64,000 nucleotides of DNA from Pempheris klunzingeri (Eukaryota; Chordata; Actinopteri; Acropomatiformes; Pempheridae): contig NC_092033.1 in the NCBI RefSeq assembly GCF_042242105.1, positions 2,742,908-2,806,907 of the forward strand. The letters run 5' to 3'. The position numbers and the translations under genes are program-made. The notes under the pieces were generated by a model. It had not been told where the DNA came from and did no database searches. It was given only the letters and a program-made list of their open reading frames with translations. Position 1 is the stretch's first letter; every line of letters begins with the position of its first letter. Below, piece after piece: positions 28,482 to 58,690 of the stretch.

Positions 28482-31400
28482 TTCACACACACAGTTTATA
28501 TATTTATATATAAACAGTGCATTAGTTTCTTTCAGTGCACTCAAACCTCGGTGTGTGTGTGTGTGTGTTCGCTGAGTTCCCTGTTCGTTCTGTGGCCTGT
28601 GGGCTTTGTGTTTGTCATGTGGCAGGAGACAGACGGGGTAATGGCGCGACACGTGCCGCCTTTACATTTGTGCATTTGTCTATATGTGCGTGTGCGCATT
28701 CAGCTGAGAGACACTGCAGCCTTCATAGCTAAAAATAACGTCTTCATCCAGCTCGCCCTTCCTCTCCTCAATCTTTATCTTCATTCTTTCCATCGCTCCC
28801 ATTAAACTCCAAAATCTGTGCTCTTCTCCTTCCTCTTCTTTGTTGTTTTCTCATCCATTTCTGCACCGTGTTTTTGTTTATGTCTATCTGTCTGTTTTCT
28901 TCATAACAACAACACAATGAACCGTTTGCTGCTTTGATACAGTGAGTAGAGCCACCAGCGTGCACCACACTTTGGTGTTGTTTGCCAGATTTAACAGTTT
29001 TATGTGAGAAACCGTGTACTTGAGGAAATAATTTCTGCTAATCTGAGTCTGGGTCTGTGTTGCTGCAGCAGCGGGTGAAATGATTTAGCCCCTTAACCGC
29101 CGTCTCCTCCAGCTCTTCGTGGAGGATATGCGGCATCCCCGATGAATAACGCCTTCTCATGTTCTTCGTCTCCTCTGGGGCCTCCTCATAGTTGAACATG
29201 CTTAGAAAACTTCCACAGAGAGGCGGATTCCTTCAGCGTTAACGACCACTGTGATGATCCTAAGACTGATCATCGCTTGTGTCTGTAATCTCATTTGTTC
29301 GGTCATTACCGAAAACCACAGGAGAGAGTGGGAATGTAGATAAAGTGGTAGTAAACGGAGAGCTTGTGGTCCCTCCTCATCGCCTGCATTACTGCTGAGA
29401 TCACACCTTTTCATGCTCCATCTCACGCCTCGTCCCACACAACACCCCTGATGTATGTGAACTCACTTGGGGCAGCTGCTCGCTCCTAACTCTGTCCCAA
29501 CATGCATGTGACGTGGCTCCAGAGATGGCAGCGTCCTTCACCCATGGTCCCTCAGCTGGCCAGTCGGATTGCATTATTAGTTAATATGACCCAATACCTG
29601 CTAAACTGACATTCCCATCATCCTCAGCAGTACTTAATATACATGTGCTGGCATGCTGACATGCTAACCAAGTAATAAGCATGGTGTAGATGTGATACAG
29701 TACCTGGTAAACATTAGCATTGCAGTTTGACAGACTTTTCAATCAAAAAGATCCAGAAATAACCAGAGGAACTGATCCCAGGAAGGAAAGGAGGAACTTA
29801 AGATATGGCAGGAACGATACACTTTTCTCCTGATTCGACACTATACACAATACTTGGGTGCCAAATCGATACGAGTACGATTTGATATTAAGATTTAATG
29901 TGATTCTTGTGTACTTTTTTAACACTGGACCATGGGGAAAAGTTGAATCATACACTTCTAGAGACGTCTATCATGAGGTATATTTCCTAAAACAATCCCA
30001 TCACAGCATCATTGCTGCTGTACTGCATAGAAAAGTGTTAAATGAAACGTAGATGCACAACTTAAAACTGCTAATGTGACATTTAGCTGCTCATCAAGCT
30101 AGTGCATTAACATTTTAGGGTTAACTAGGGAGTTCCTCTGTGCGCTGCTGAGTGCTGGAGAGCAACAAACATCATTAACACTAGTCAATATGGAAGTGCA
30201 CGGAAAAATATAGCAGCAGTTGTCCTGCTACCATGAGCTGGGACCATGACTGTGTTTACATCCACATACTTTTGGTCTAAAATGTGAAGGTGCAGGTCAG
30301 ATATCGGACTGTCTATCAGTCTGTCTGCATGGGCTAAAATACAGATTCAGGCAACCAAAAATGTTCCACCTGTAACTAATATCTCTGCATATCCCTGTTT
30401 GCACTTCCACCACATCTGAAGAACCGTGAAGATTAGGCAGATAACAGCCAAGGAGGTTTAAAAAAAAAACATTTTAAAGTTTTTGGAACCCAGTTTTTAC
30501 ACAGAAGAAAACAATAACAGCCATCCTGTCGTCCCTTTTTTATTTCCTGTTGCGTAACTGATGTTTATGGATGTAGATTAGCTGCGTGACAGATCATTTA
30601 CATTTGCAGCTGCTACCCTTGGAGGCCTTTGTCTCCCCTCGATGGTGCTAGCACCTTAAAATCAACTAAAAGTGTCAGGACGGAGCATCAAACGTCAGTA
30701 ACCCAAATGAGATGGATGATTCTGGTGTCTTGCTGTCCTCTCTTGCCCCTCTTGTCCTCATCCCTACATCTCTTTATCAAGAAGCCGTTTTCTTCGCTCA
30801 CGACCATTGGTAATTTCCTGTTAATATTAACATTGTGTCCTTTTGTGCTCTGACAGACACACACAAGGTTATTTCAGCTCACCCCTCTGGGTCAGTCATG
30901 CTGAAGCTCCGTTTTAGTTTCTCTCAAGCAAAACAAAGGGTCTTTCAGTGGAAAGCGCCCACTGCACCGGGCAACAGCACTGATGCCCTGTTTGTGTGTG
31001 TCCTCATAGCTGCACAAACACATGCTTGTGACTGTACTCGGCAGGGTTCAGCCGCAATGGGAGCTTGAAGGCCGATGACAGTGCTAATAGTTGTGATATG
31101 AGGCTGAAAAAGCCCATTTAGACACACACAGCACAGGAAATATTCACCCACTAGAAAAGTGCAACCTCCTGTGGGGTTCACAGGTGGAGAAACAGCTACA
31201 GTGCAGGGAATTAGTGGGAAATATTGTTGTGAAATTGTGCAGAAGTTGTTTATTTAAGGAGGTTTCACAGTTGTGGATGTCAAAGGTATCAGATGCAGGG
31301 ATTCATCCACCCTGTAGGGAGGTGACACCCTTTGGTGCTCCTTTGAAGCCTTTGTAGTGGTGTACATCTTGTCGGACAGACAGTGGTGCTTTCATTGTAA

Positions 31401-34400
31401 TGTATACCGGCAATATGAGGGGAACTCCCCAGTGTGTGTGTGTGCTGTGATCTCTATGGTGTATAATCACAGTGATGTAAGCAGGCCTGAGGCAGTGCAG
31501 ACATTATATTCACCTGTGATCCTAAAACCAGACATTTGTTAATGGGGTAAAAAAATCAAAAGTGAGCACCTGCGTGAGTTCAGATTTCGCCTTCTAGCTT
31601 TTCTGTCTGAGCTGTTAGTTTGTGATGTGAGCTGCTTTGATTTGCATGTTTTTCTGTCCTGACAATGAAACTGTGACTTCCGCTCAGTGGCGTGTCCATG
31701 TGTTGAGCGAGCAGGCTGTCAACGTGGGCGAAATCAGGTCACTTAGAGACATTTACAGATTAAAGACACTCTGCAGTTGAATTATTACACAGTTTGCAGA
31801 AAGAAAACAAATGTTGTGAAACCAATTTGTTACAGATAATAGTTAAGATATGGAGCTGCTGCCAAAGGCTGCAGGAGTCTTTGTGATTCTTTATTAATGA
31901 ATTAAAGGATAATACTGTGTTTTTTTTATACTGTACTTACTATCAACATATGCTGTAGAAATAATGAATGTTGCATTAGTTGAACTGTCGATGCTTTCCT
32001 GCTCTGTCTGTGGCTCAGAGCGAGCTACTTCTTCCTAACAAATGTTAAGCCTGATTCTGTAAAAAGGCATTTCCTAAAAAATCTGGCCTCAGTAGTTTTT
32101 AGCAGATGTTCCTCAAACAGGAATAAATAATGCATTTGTTAGGGACTATTTTCATCCACAGTTGAACACGCTCTTGGTGTGTTAGCGAGTCTTTCAGCAG
32201 CAGGATGGTGTGTGTTGGATTCATAAAATAAACTACGTCGCCCATGTTTATTGCAATGAGGGAACATGTCACTCAGTCCAACGGTGCAGCTCATTGGAGC
32301 GTTTTGGGCGTCGACTAGGCAGAAAGTGCTCATTTTCTGATATAGAAATGAGTTTTTCTCAGCAGTGCTTGTTAGTAAGGTCAGTTATTTTATTGGTTTT
32401 GTTTTGTTTTTTGTGGAATTTGTAGAAAACTTTAGGAAATCACCAGCCTTGTCCTAAAATTCAGTCGTTTACAGTGCTGTATGTTACATAATTATACTGT
32501 ATATTGCAGCACACATACAGCACTAACTCCAAACATAGTGTCTTACAGTTTATTCAGGCATTAGGGTTGGACGATAGAAGAATTTGATATTAAGACAAGG
32601 CCGGTAATACTGAATTTTGACTCAGTCGCCTCCAAGTGGATGATCAGTAATAAGAGTTTATGAATGATTAGCTGCGCCACAATCAGGACAAATGAACAAC
32701 TATTCAGCTTAACTTGTCCTCTTCTAAACTGCAAGATAAAAATAAATGTTAAACTTTAGATGCAATTAAGAACTAGTCCCACAGGGTCGCCAAGACAGTG
32801 AAACCAGTGTCTGGTCCGCCCTGCTGATCTTTGTTTTTAGCCGTGGACACTAACAGGGCTAACGTTAGCACGTACACAGCGTCTAGTTTGCCTGTTTGTT
32901 AGTTTTAGATGCTACAAACAAAGATCAGTAACTTGACGGCTCCATTTAGCCTAAACATGATGTTAACAGTGTTGTCATGTTGCTTAATACTAATGCAATA
33001 GAGTTTAGATTCAGCTCTGTTGGCCACAGGTTGTTGGTAAAGGCGACTCTTTAATTTGAATGTCTCGTAATAACAAACGCTGTTTCAGTCGGTTTGAAGA
33101 AAATCAAACTTGGTTAAGCTCGTATACCAGATCGGACCAACAAAACCAAAAACCTACCCAACCCTGTCAGGCACATCTTTAAATAGCTGTGGCTGAACAG
33201 GTGTCACAATATTTCAGTTTTAATATTCAAGACACTTTGACACTGTTCACTCTTGGCTTCAAGCTGCAGACGAGTGAATTTGTCCAAAGTTGTTTTTGTT
33301 TATGAATTTAGTCGAACACAATACATATCTGACTGCTTTCATGTGTATAAAGTGGATATTGTCGACATCTTAGACAAAACCTTAGACTGGGTGCTGATTA
33401 AAGCCCTAAAATTGTCACTTTCCCAGGAGTTTTTGATATTTTTGATATCCAATTGTAGTAACTTCAAGGAGGCTGATATGAGTGTTAATTGTTTATAATT
33501 CAACAGCTTATTTACAGTGAATTACATCTAATATTCACCGCACCTTTCAAATGCATAAACAGCTTTAATTTTTAATACATTTTCGCTCTGCAGTATCAGT
33601 CCAACCTTAAGGTAGAGGATTAATTGGCATAAACAAACCCTACAGTGCATCATGACTCAATTAGCATTAAGGACTGAAGCACAAATAACCAAAAGCACCG
33701 ATCAATAGACCTCCTTGACATGTGAGCTCATTCTCCCTCGGGGCCCTGTTCTGTCCCGGCTCCCTCATGTTTGCCTTCCAAAGGAAAAGTGATGATTCTG
33801 TCTATTTTAAAGTGGTTGTGATTCTCATATGAGTGGGTCTATTTTGAGCCACGGTTTTAATAGCATTATCTGTTGTCTTCCTTTTGAGAAGTCGGCGGCG
33901 ATGGCGACCGCTCAGCCTTCCTCTCAACTCTCCCTCTGTTCTTTGTTTTGCTTGCGTTCGCTGTCAGTTTCAGGCGCTTTTATAGAACCGACAGAAGTAT
34001 TGAAGAGACAGCTGGTAGTTTTTTAAGATGAGATGGTTTGAGTTACCTTTGATTGTGATATCAGTGTTTGCGTCTCAGCTCCATCTTTGGATCTTGTGGT
34101 CAGAGATATCTTAAAATAAAAATTTCTTATTTTAAGTTTGACATTTTTGGAAATGCGTCGTCACTGTGTTGCTCAGACTTCGATTACTAGACTTAAATAT
34201 TGTCATATTTATTATATGTACAGCTAACAGGATGGAAACAGCAGTCATTAGATTATACAAAATAGATTTATGCAACTGTCGTCATGATTTAAAAATATTT
34301 TCCCACGGTGAGTCCCATGACATTCCTGCAAACTGGACATTAGCCAGGAGCAGCTTTAGGTACAGGCTGGGTTAGCTTAGCTCTTATCCTGTTAGCGCCT

Positions 34401-35426
34401 CCTGCTGCGGCACTTGGCCCGGTGGATGGAAGATGCTGTGGGCAGCGATCAGCTCATGGTCCGCTTTAATCCAAACTGTTAATACAAAGGCGTAATGCTG
34501 CCTTAAGTGACATGTGCTTCAGCAAAAAAGGAGGCATGTAGTCCAAGGAGGAAGGGTCAAAGTACATTAGTGTCACATTTGGAAGCTCTTGGCACAGTTA
34601 GTGGAGGGGAATGTTTCTTATAGCCTTTAAATGTGTGCCTTTGTTGTTTTCTATAAAGCTGAGGGTTAGTTTATAGCGTACCAATGCACACTTGATAATC
34701 AAAGGTGTGTAAACGTTTCATTTGAAGAGGTGATATTCCCACAGCAGTAGCTATTATCAGCCCTGACATTCATTGTAAAGCAGCAGCAGCTCTGGATTGA
34801 AGTAAAATGAAAAGAGAAGGAATGAAGAATACAGTATTTATATATCCTAAACTTTATTTGCAGAGCAGAGCATTTTGATTGTAAAGCAAATAAACTAAGC
34901 AGAGCATTAGGACGTTATGTTTTAGTTTCCTTGACGTAGCAAAACCAAAATGGAGTCCAATCATATTTCTGATCTGGCATTTGCAGTCACATGTCTGTAG
35001 ACAGTAGTTTATATTGAAAGACATCTGCATTTGACCCAAATGTAACTGTAAAAGAGGCCTAAGATGGCAAACATGGCAACTAGGCTTATTTAGAGTCTGG
35101 CAACGACAGCTTCACAGCCAGTCTTTTGGGTTTTAGGAGCACTTGCTTGACTAGTAATTAAATTTTGCAAGCACACATTTAATGAGTAAATTACAAAGGG
35201 AACATGCACTTTATGACACGTTTGATTTGGGAACACTCGCACTTGATTGGTCACCTAAAAAAGATAAACATCATAAACACCAAAACTGGCAACCAGAACC
35301 AAACCTAGTGGAGCTGAACCACCGCGTCCTCTCACTCTCAGCAGCAACTGTACATGCCTGCAGTCACTCCGGTGATTTCATGGCTCTTAATCAAACACAA
35401 AGACTCCATTATGGCTCCATTTGCTG

Positions 35427-35660
35427 AAATACACTCATTTTCCCTCTTCTCTTCCTTTGCTTCCTCTTCGTCTTCTTCCTCCTCCTCCTCCTCCTCCCCC
35501 CACTCTTTCTCCTCTTCTTCTTCACCTTCACACTTTCACCCACATCCCTGAGATTGACTGTAAGGCCACATTTTCCGCTTCGTTACTTCATTCTGATGTT
35601 GGAGTTCGGTAAGAAGAGGAAGAAGAAGAAGAAGAGGGAAGGATGAGGAATGGATGTTGG
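35427..35660. repeat. Pyrimidine tract facing a purine tract
   Basis: 35440-35545 is almost all C/T, built of TTCC, TCC and TTC repeats. 35608-35655 is almost all A/G (GAAGAAGAAGAAG). The two are partly complementary and about 65 bases apart. A (TG)n run follows at 35663-35684. Confidence 0.85.
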
Positions 35661-36564
35661 AAGGTGTGTGTGTGTGTGTGTGTGCGACTGTAATTATTAG
35701 CCCAGTAATTAGGCCTTGTCGCCTGTTGTCTCTCCCCCCTCACTCGCCCTTTGAAGTCTCCTCCTTTGGCCTACCCACAATGCACTAGGGAGGCATCCAG
35801 GAGGGGCCAGAGGAGTGATGGAGTGGGGGTTGTTGGGAATGTGGGTCAAAATATGTATGTGTGTGTGTGTGTGTGTAAGAGAATTTGTGGATATGCTGAT
35901 GATGAGAAAGAGAGAAAGAGAGTCTGGGGGTCTCAGTTCTCCCTCAATGTCTCCCCATCGCTGGCAGATCGGTTGTGCTGCCTTTCATGTCGGATTCCCC
36001 ACACACACATCATTCATATGTGCCAGATGCTGTACTCTTGACACACACACACACACACACACACAGATGCACACAGATGCACACACACGTCACATGAGTC
36101 TCTTTGTTTTGTTTTGCTGCAGAGATAAAACCCGGCTCTGTTACACTCCTCTGTAAGGGAGACAAAGAGCGCTTATCTCACATACAGTGAGAGTGTGTGT
36201 GTTTTGAGGGAGAGAATGTGTGTATGCGTTTGTGCGAGAGCGTTTCTCCAATGCAGTCATTTCTAATTTTGCATTGCGATGTTTACGGGCGGGATTTTAA
36301 GCCTCGTTAACTGGAATTTCAGTTCCCTCTTTCCCATTACTGGACTGTCCGATAGATTTTTGTGTCTGTGTGTGTCTGTGTGTGTCTGTGTGTGTGCGTG
36401 TCGATATGGCCACCAGGGCCAGCATGACACACTTCCCCTTCAAAAGTGGGCTAATCACACACAGGTTACTGGGCGGTGCACAAGACACACTGCATAGAAG
36501 TAAAATGTTTGAAATGCATTCATTGTTTTGGGGAATGGATAGAAATCATGTTATCAATCAATAA

Positions 36565-37105
36565 CATTTGAAGTGTCTGACAACAAAGCAGAAAGGATCC
36601 CTACAGAGATAGACCTGTAACATCCTTTTTTCGCTCAACCAGAGACAGCTGTTTTCAAACTCACCAGACTCCATTGACAAAAATGGTAATTTTACAAGGC
36701 AGGAGTGGTCGATCTTCTGCTGCCTCGATTGGGTGTGTTGGATCTGTTTTGTTGTTTCTGTTTAAATAAAACAGCTGTTGTATCGCACTATTCAAACCCA
36801 CCAGACTCCATTGACAAAAACAAAACTAACAAACATGCTAACTGATCAAGGCAGCATTAGACCACCATCTCCTGTGTTGTACAAGGTAAAATTACTGTTT
36901 TTGTCAATGGAGTTTGGTGGGTTTGAACAACTGTTTCTGGTTACACAAAAAAGGTCACGGGTCCATCTCTGGAGGAATCTTCTCTGTATTGTTGTCAGAC
37001 ACTTTAAGTAACAATCTGAGCCTGAGCCTGTTTTATCAGGCACTGTTTACTCAACATCTTACCTTGCGGCCATCGCAGCTCATTCACTGCCTGTTGATAG
37101 GGTCC
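36565..37105. repeat. Foldback element copy D in cdk17 intron 1
   Basis: The left arm holds GACAAAAATGGTAATTTTAC (36676-36695) and the right arm GTAAAATTACTGTTTTTGTC (36886-36905). A second 'CACCAGACTCCATTGACAAA' block at 36799 suggests an internal partial duplication. 'TTGTCAGACACTTTAAGTAA' and 'CAATCTGAGCCTG' lie in the right arm. Confidence 0.8.
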
Positions 37106-38344
37106 AAGTTTGAAAATACCTCGACCCTATTGACCATCAAGTTATCCTTAAACCTTTATGAAACCGACTACTACATTTACGCACACTAGAAACTTATATT
37201 CTGACTGCTGTAGTTACAAAGACCAATACAAAGAATCCTGTTAAAAACCGCATGTCGACAGAGCAATTAATATTTATGGAGTGAAATCTTTTAATTAATA
37301 AATTCCTCTTGTGGTAGCCTGTTGGGTTTTAATTAGACCAACTGCAGCCAGCTGAGAGGAAATTCAGGTCATGTCCCCACACATGCACTCACACCAACCC
37401 AAATGCATGTGCGTGTGTGTGTGTGTGTGTGTGTTGCAGTGTACAGAATCTGAAGAACAGGTTGTGGATGTGTGTTGGTGTGAGTGTGCGGTCATACGCC
37501 TCGACACTGATTGATGAAGTGATTCTCGCCACGCAGTGTCACCAATGACAAATTGCTGAGGGTGTGTGTGTGTCAGCAGATGGTGTCTCGTGAGGATGAG
37601 GGGAGCTAGCGACCTTGAGAGGTTGAAAGAGAGAGAGAGAGAGAGAGATGGTGACGGCAGGGGTCAGCCTGTTTTGCGCCCAGGGTCGGGCGGGACAGGC
37701 GGGGCATTTCTGCTGCTGCTTCCTCACTGCATTTCCTCCACTCAACCAGCATGCTCATTCCTCTCTCTCACACACACACACACACATATAAACACACTCT
37801 CTTGCATGGGGCGTTAACACAGCAACACAATGAGCAGGGACCGGCTTGAGGCAGATTGAGCAAGGTGTTTCCTGTGACCTGGACGACTGCTGCGTCAACA
37901 CAAACACACTCGTCTGGAACAACGCTCAGGCGTGTGTTTGCAGACGTGAGCGCGTCTGCTAACCGATCTGACTCCTCTCTTTCAATTAGTGTTCATTAAT
38001 TTCCCCTTTGTATAAACGTGTGAATGTGTGTAAGTGAAAACAGCTGTATTCAAGTCTGTGATATTCATCCTTTATTCATGCTTTGTTCATGCTTTATTCA
38101 TGTGCTGTTCAGGCATTAGCAGAGTGACTGAATATTGGATTAAAAGCAGCTTTACGTTATTCATGAGTGAGATATTTTGGGTTGTGCGGAACACCCCCAT
38201 GCTGTGCACACACACACAACAACAACAACAAAACAGTCCTCAAAAAGTTGTGTGCATTTCTCTGCTGGTTTATCAGCCCCTTGCGACTGAACTATTGTTG
38301 ACTGTGTGTTCCTGCGTGTCCCTCAGGCCGTGCACTGCCCTGCA

Positions 38345-55567
<17,223 letters not shown>

Positions 55568-58442
55568 TGTGCGATGAAGAGGATGGTCCACTGCCCAACT
55601 TCATCATCAATTCCCACCGACCTCTCGCATGAGCCCACCTCCCTCTTGGAGTGACCCCCCCCCTCCCTTACCCGCGCACACACACACTTACACACACACT
55701 CACACACACACACACATAAAGACGCACACACACCCCTCTGAGCGAGTGACTCTGCGTTGAATCTATTTGGAGACTGTTTATTTATTGAGGGGTGGGGTGA
55801 GGTTGAATTTTTTTGCTGCTAAACTACTACTGTCTGTATTTAACACACCGTGTGTGTGCGTGTGCATGTGTGTGTGTGTCTGTGTGTGTGTGTGTGTGTG
55901 TGTGTACATGATGTGAACTCGAGACGCCATGCACAGTTGAGCAGTCAGTAACTTTACTATTGTTTTTCTACTGACTCCGATTCTCCGGCTTCGTTTGAGT
56001 TAGAACTCCACTGATGTTGATGTCGACGCTGTGATCCAAGTTGTTGTTCTTGTTGTCGTGCTTGGAGACCGAACGCTTCAGTTTCTTCAGATCTTTCTTT
56101 TTTTTTTTTATGAATATGTACATCTATATATATTTGGAGTTTATGTTTTGTTTTTCTTCGAGCTTCCGTGACTGAACTTTGCGACATTTCCAGGTTTAGA
56201 AAGTCCGGGAAGGCTAGACGGTGTTGGTTGGGGGGAAAAAACAGTAAATCCTCTGGGTTCCTCTTCGTCATTTTTCTAAAATATTTCAATCTGACATTTC
56301 TGGTAGAGGCCCTGCTGCCCTCGGGGAGGTTACACTGAGGGTGAAAAAGCAGGAGTGGGTCGGGTTAAGAGTTTGGGGCTGTGGGTTAAAGAAGCACACA
56401 CATCAAACTGAGAGAACTCCAAACCGATTTTCAGTTCTTTTGCCATTCTGGCTCAGCAACGGGACCAAAACTGAGGAGGAGGCGGAGAGTGAAAGCGTGG
56501 ATTAAAGCGAAGGGATACTGGAGCTGAACAGGAAGTCATGTGACGCCCCACAGGAAGCCAGCAAGCCTTCGCTAAAAAACCCCACACAAAACTGCCAGGA
56601 CTTGAGTGCTTTTTAAAAAAAAAAAAAAAAAAAAAGTAATGCAAGCTTCACTTTCTCGCTCTCGATCTCACTGCAGTAACTCTTTGTTTTTAACTTGCAC
56701 TTCAGTGTGTGTTTTTTTGGAATCAGGGACCCGGGCCCCGGCGTGGCCGAGTTTACCCAACAGTATTAAGATGTGTTCGCTGTGTCTGTGACCTTTGACC
56801 TCTCCTTGTGAAACAACAGTGTCACTGTGGCATGTTTTTTCGGAGGGGGGGGTGGGATGTCCAAAGGCAAAATGGTTGTTTTCCACTTGGCGTCGGACCA
56901 CTGCTCTCTCCAGCATTTGTACACAAGGAAAAAAAACAAAAAAGAGATTTCAAATTGAAATTTTAGATTTAACTGCCCGCTGTGTTGTTTGCAACTGACA
57001 GTGATGCTACAGATGAAGCCGTTTGAGAAGTCTCTCTTTTTACTGCATGTTCACTGGAGCAAATGGAAAAACCTCCAAATCACTTGAACACTTTCAAAAT
57101 GTCTGCTGGTGAGCTTTGCTTTGCATTCCTGGTTTGGTTTGATGACTATTCATCCTGCGATGTAGTGACTTCCTGTCCAGATATTTCCAGCAGCTATGTG
57201 ATGGCAAAAAGTGTCTCCTCCCTTTTTAAAGGACTAGTTAAGTGCTTATTTGCCTTCTTGCGATAGTTGAATGAGAGGACCGATGCCACTCTCGTGTCTT
57301 CACAGTAAACATGAAGCTAGCACCACGAGCCTGTTAGCCTGTTAGCTTAGCATAAAGACTAGAATCAGGGGAACTAGCCTGGCTCCACCAGAGGTCGTCA
57401 TGTTTAGTTTTTACAAAAACCGAAGAGTAGAAAAGGAGACATGCTGGAATATTTTGTGGTGGGGCACAGTAGCTTCTTTTTATGCTAAGCTAAGCTAACC
57501 AAACCAGCTGTTGTCCACAGCTACGTGTTTGGCTGTACAGACATGGTCTTCTCATCTTAAGCCTGTTTCTCAAAATGTCAAAATATCTATAAAGATAGAA
57601 GTGTTAGTGTTCAGATACATACAGGGAGAAATCCCTTCTGCACACACACCAGGAATGCATTGACCATCACAGGCTGAACATGTTCAGTGTGAGAGGATCT
57701 GAGGGGAAATGTTCCTGCTACTGCGGCTCTTTGGCTCAAAATCCACATGAACATTTCACACTTATTGTCTGGTGAGATTTAAAGGATTTGAGCAACATGC
57801 TGATTTGGTAGAACTTGCTAGAAACTTGCTTGAACGCTCAGTAAACTCGCTAATAGCTGAGAGCCTTAACGTAATTGACTTTAACACGGTTTGCAGGTGA
57901 TAGTGCGGCTATCCTGTAATCATACTGTTGTTCTCATCATGTCAGTTAAGGCTAATTTGATGAATTAAAGCTCAACACAAACAGGACAAATACAGACGGA
58001 AGATACTGTCAACAGTTACATTTAAAATAATGTAATAGTTTTTGCGTTAACAGGAAAAAAGTCATTATATTAATGGTAGACATCCTGTGTTATATTGACC
58101 CTTTGCCCCTTGATTTGTCCCGAGGCGGCTTTAAATCAGGAAACATTTATCTGCCCCTCATATTGAGCTGCATCCTCATGTTTGGATGCTTCACTAAAAC
58201 TTTATCACACTTTTTTTTTTTTTAAGAAATCTTTTACATTTTCTACACATTTCCCTGTAATGATAATAGAAACATAAGGATACAGGATACAGTAATTCCA
58301 CCGTTGACTGTAAACTGTGTAGTTTAGCAGTGACATGCATGAAAGGAGATTTCTACGACGGCTAAATATTTATCATTGTAAAACTGTAAAACTTTTTCAG
58401 ATGTATGAATGACCTGGATTTATGTGAATATGTCTGAACGTG

Positions 58443-58473
<31 letters not shown>

Positions 58474-58690
58474 GTGTGTGTTTGCCTGATGCATGGAAGG
58501 CCTGCTGTGTTGTGAATTCGACCTCTCTGAAACACTGAGCTACCGGTCAACAGTTGGTGTGTGACTCTTTTTACTGGAACTATTTATTTCTCATAACCAT
58601 CGAAAGTAAATTTAATCTGTTTCATAAACAGTCTGTGGAGGTGGTCGTTCTTTGTGTGGTGTGTGAGTGTGTGTGTGACAGCAACTAAAC
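55568..58690 (+). other. cdk17 3' UTR and downstream sequence
   Basis: It holds (CA)n-rich sequence at 55676-55735, (TG)n-rich sequence at 55847-55905, a poly-A run at 56614-56634, and a dispersed repeat at 57225-57560. Another (GT)n lies at 58439-58480. No AATAAA was noticed; ATTAAA occurs near 56502 and 57963. The UTR end is therefore uncertain. Confidence 0.55.
57225..57560. repeat. Dispersed teleost repeat downstream of the cdk17 stop
   Basis: 'TTTAAAGGACTAGTTAAGTG' starts it. 'TGCCACTCTCGTGTCTTCAC', 'GTTAGCTTAGCATAAAGACT', 'AGCCTGGCTC' and 'TATGCTAAGCTAAGCTAACC' follow. It belongs to the same family as 39538-39790. Its start (AGTTGAATGAGAGGA) corresponds to the AGTTAGATGAGAAGA block of the other copies. 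Confidence 0.75.

Larger units (their letters stand above)
18398..38326 (+). other. cdk17 intron 1 (about 19.9 kb)
   Basis: No exon of another gene is recognised on either strand. Contents: many TG/CA microsatellites (the longest at 25315-25377 and 28079-28480), foldback copies C (23193) and D (36565), tRNA-derived fragments at 20341 and 24178, a pyrimidine/purine pair at 35427-35660, and AT-rich blocks with repeated ATTA-type sites that may be regulatory. All long reading frames here come from microsatellites or lack family resemblance. Confidence 0.6.

Noticed and set aside
28081..28652. Cys-Val frames in the long GT tracts
   Set aside because: Microsatellite translation, not genes.
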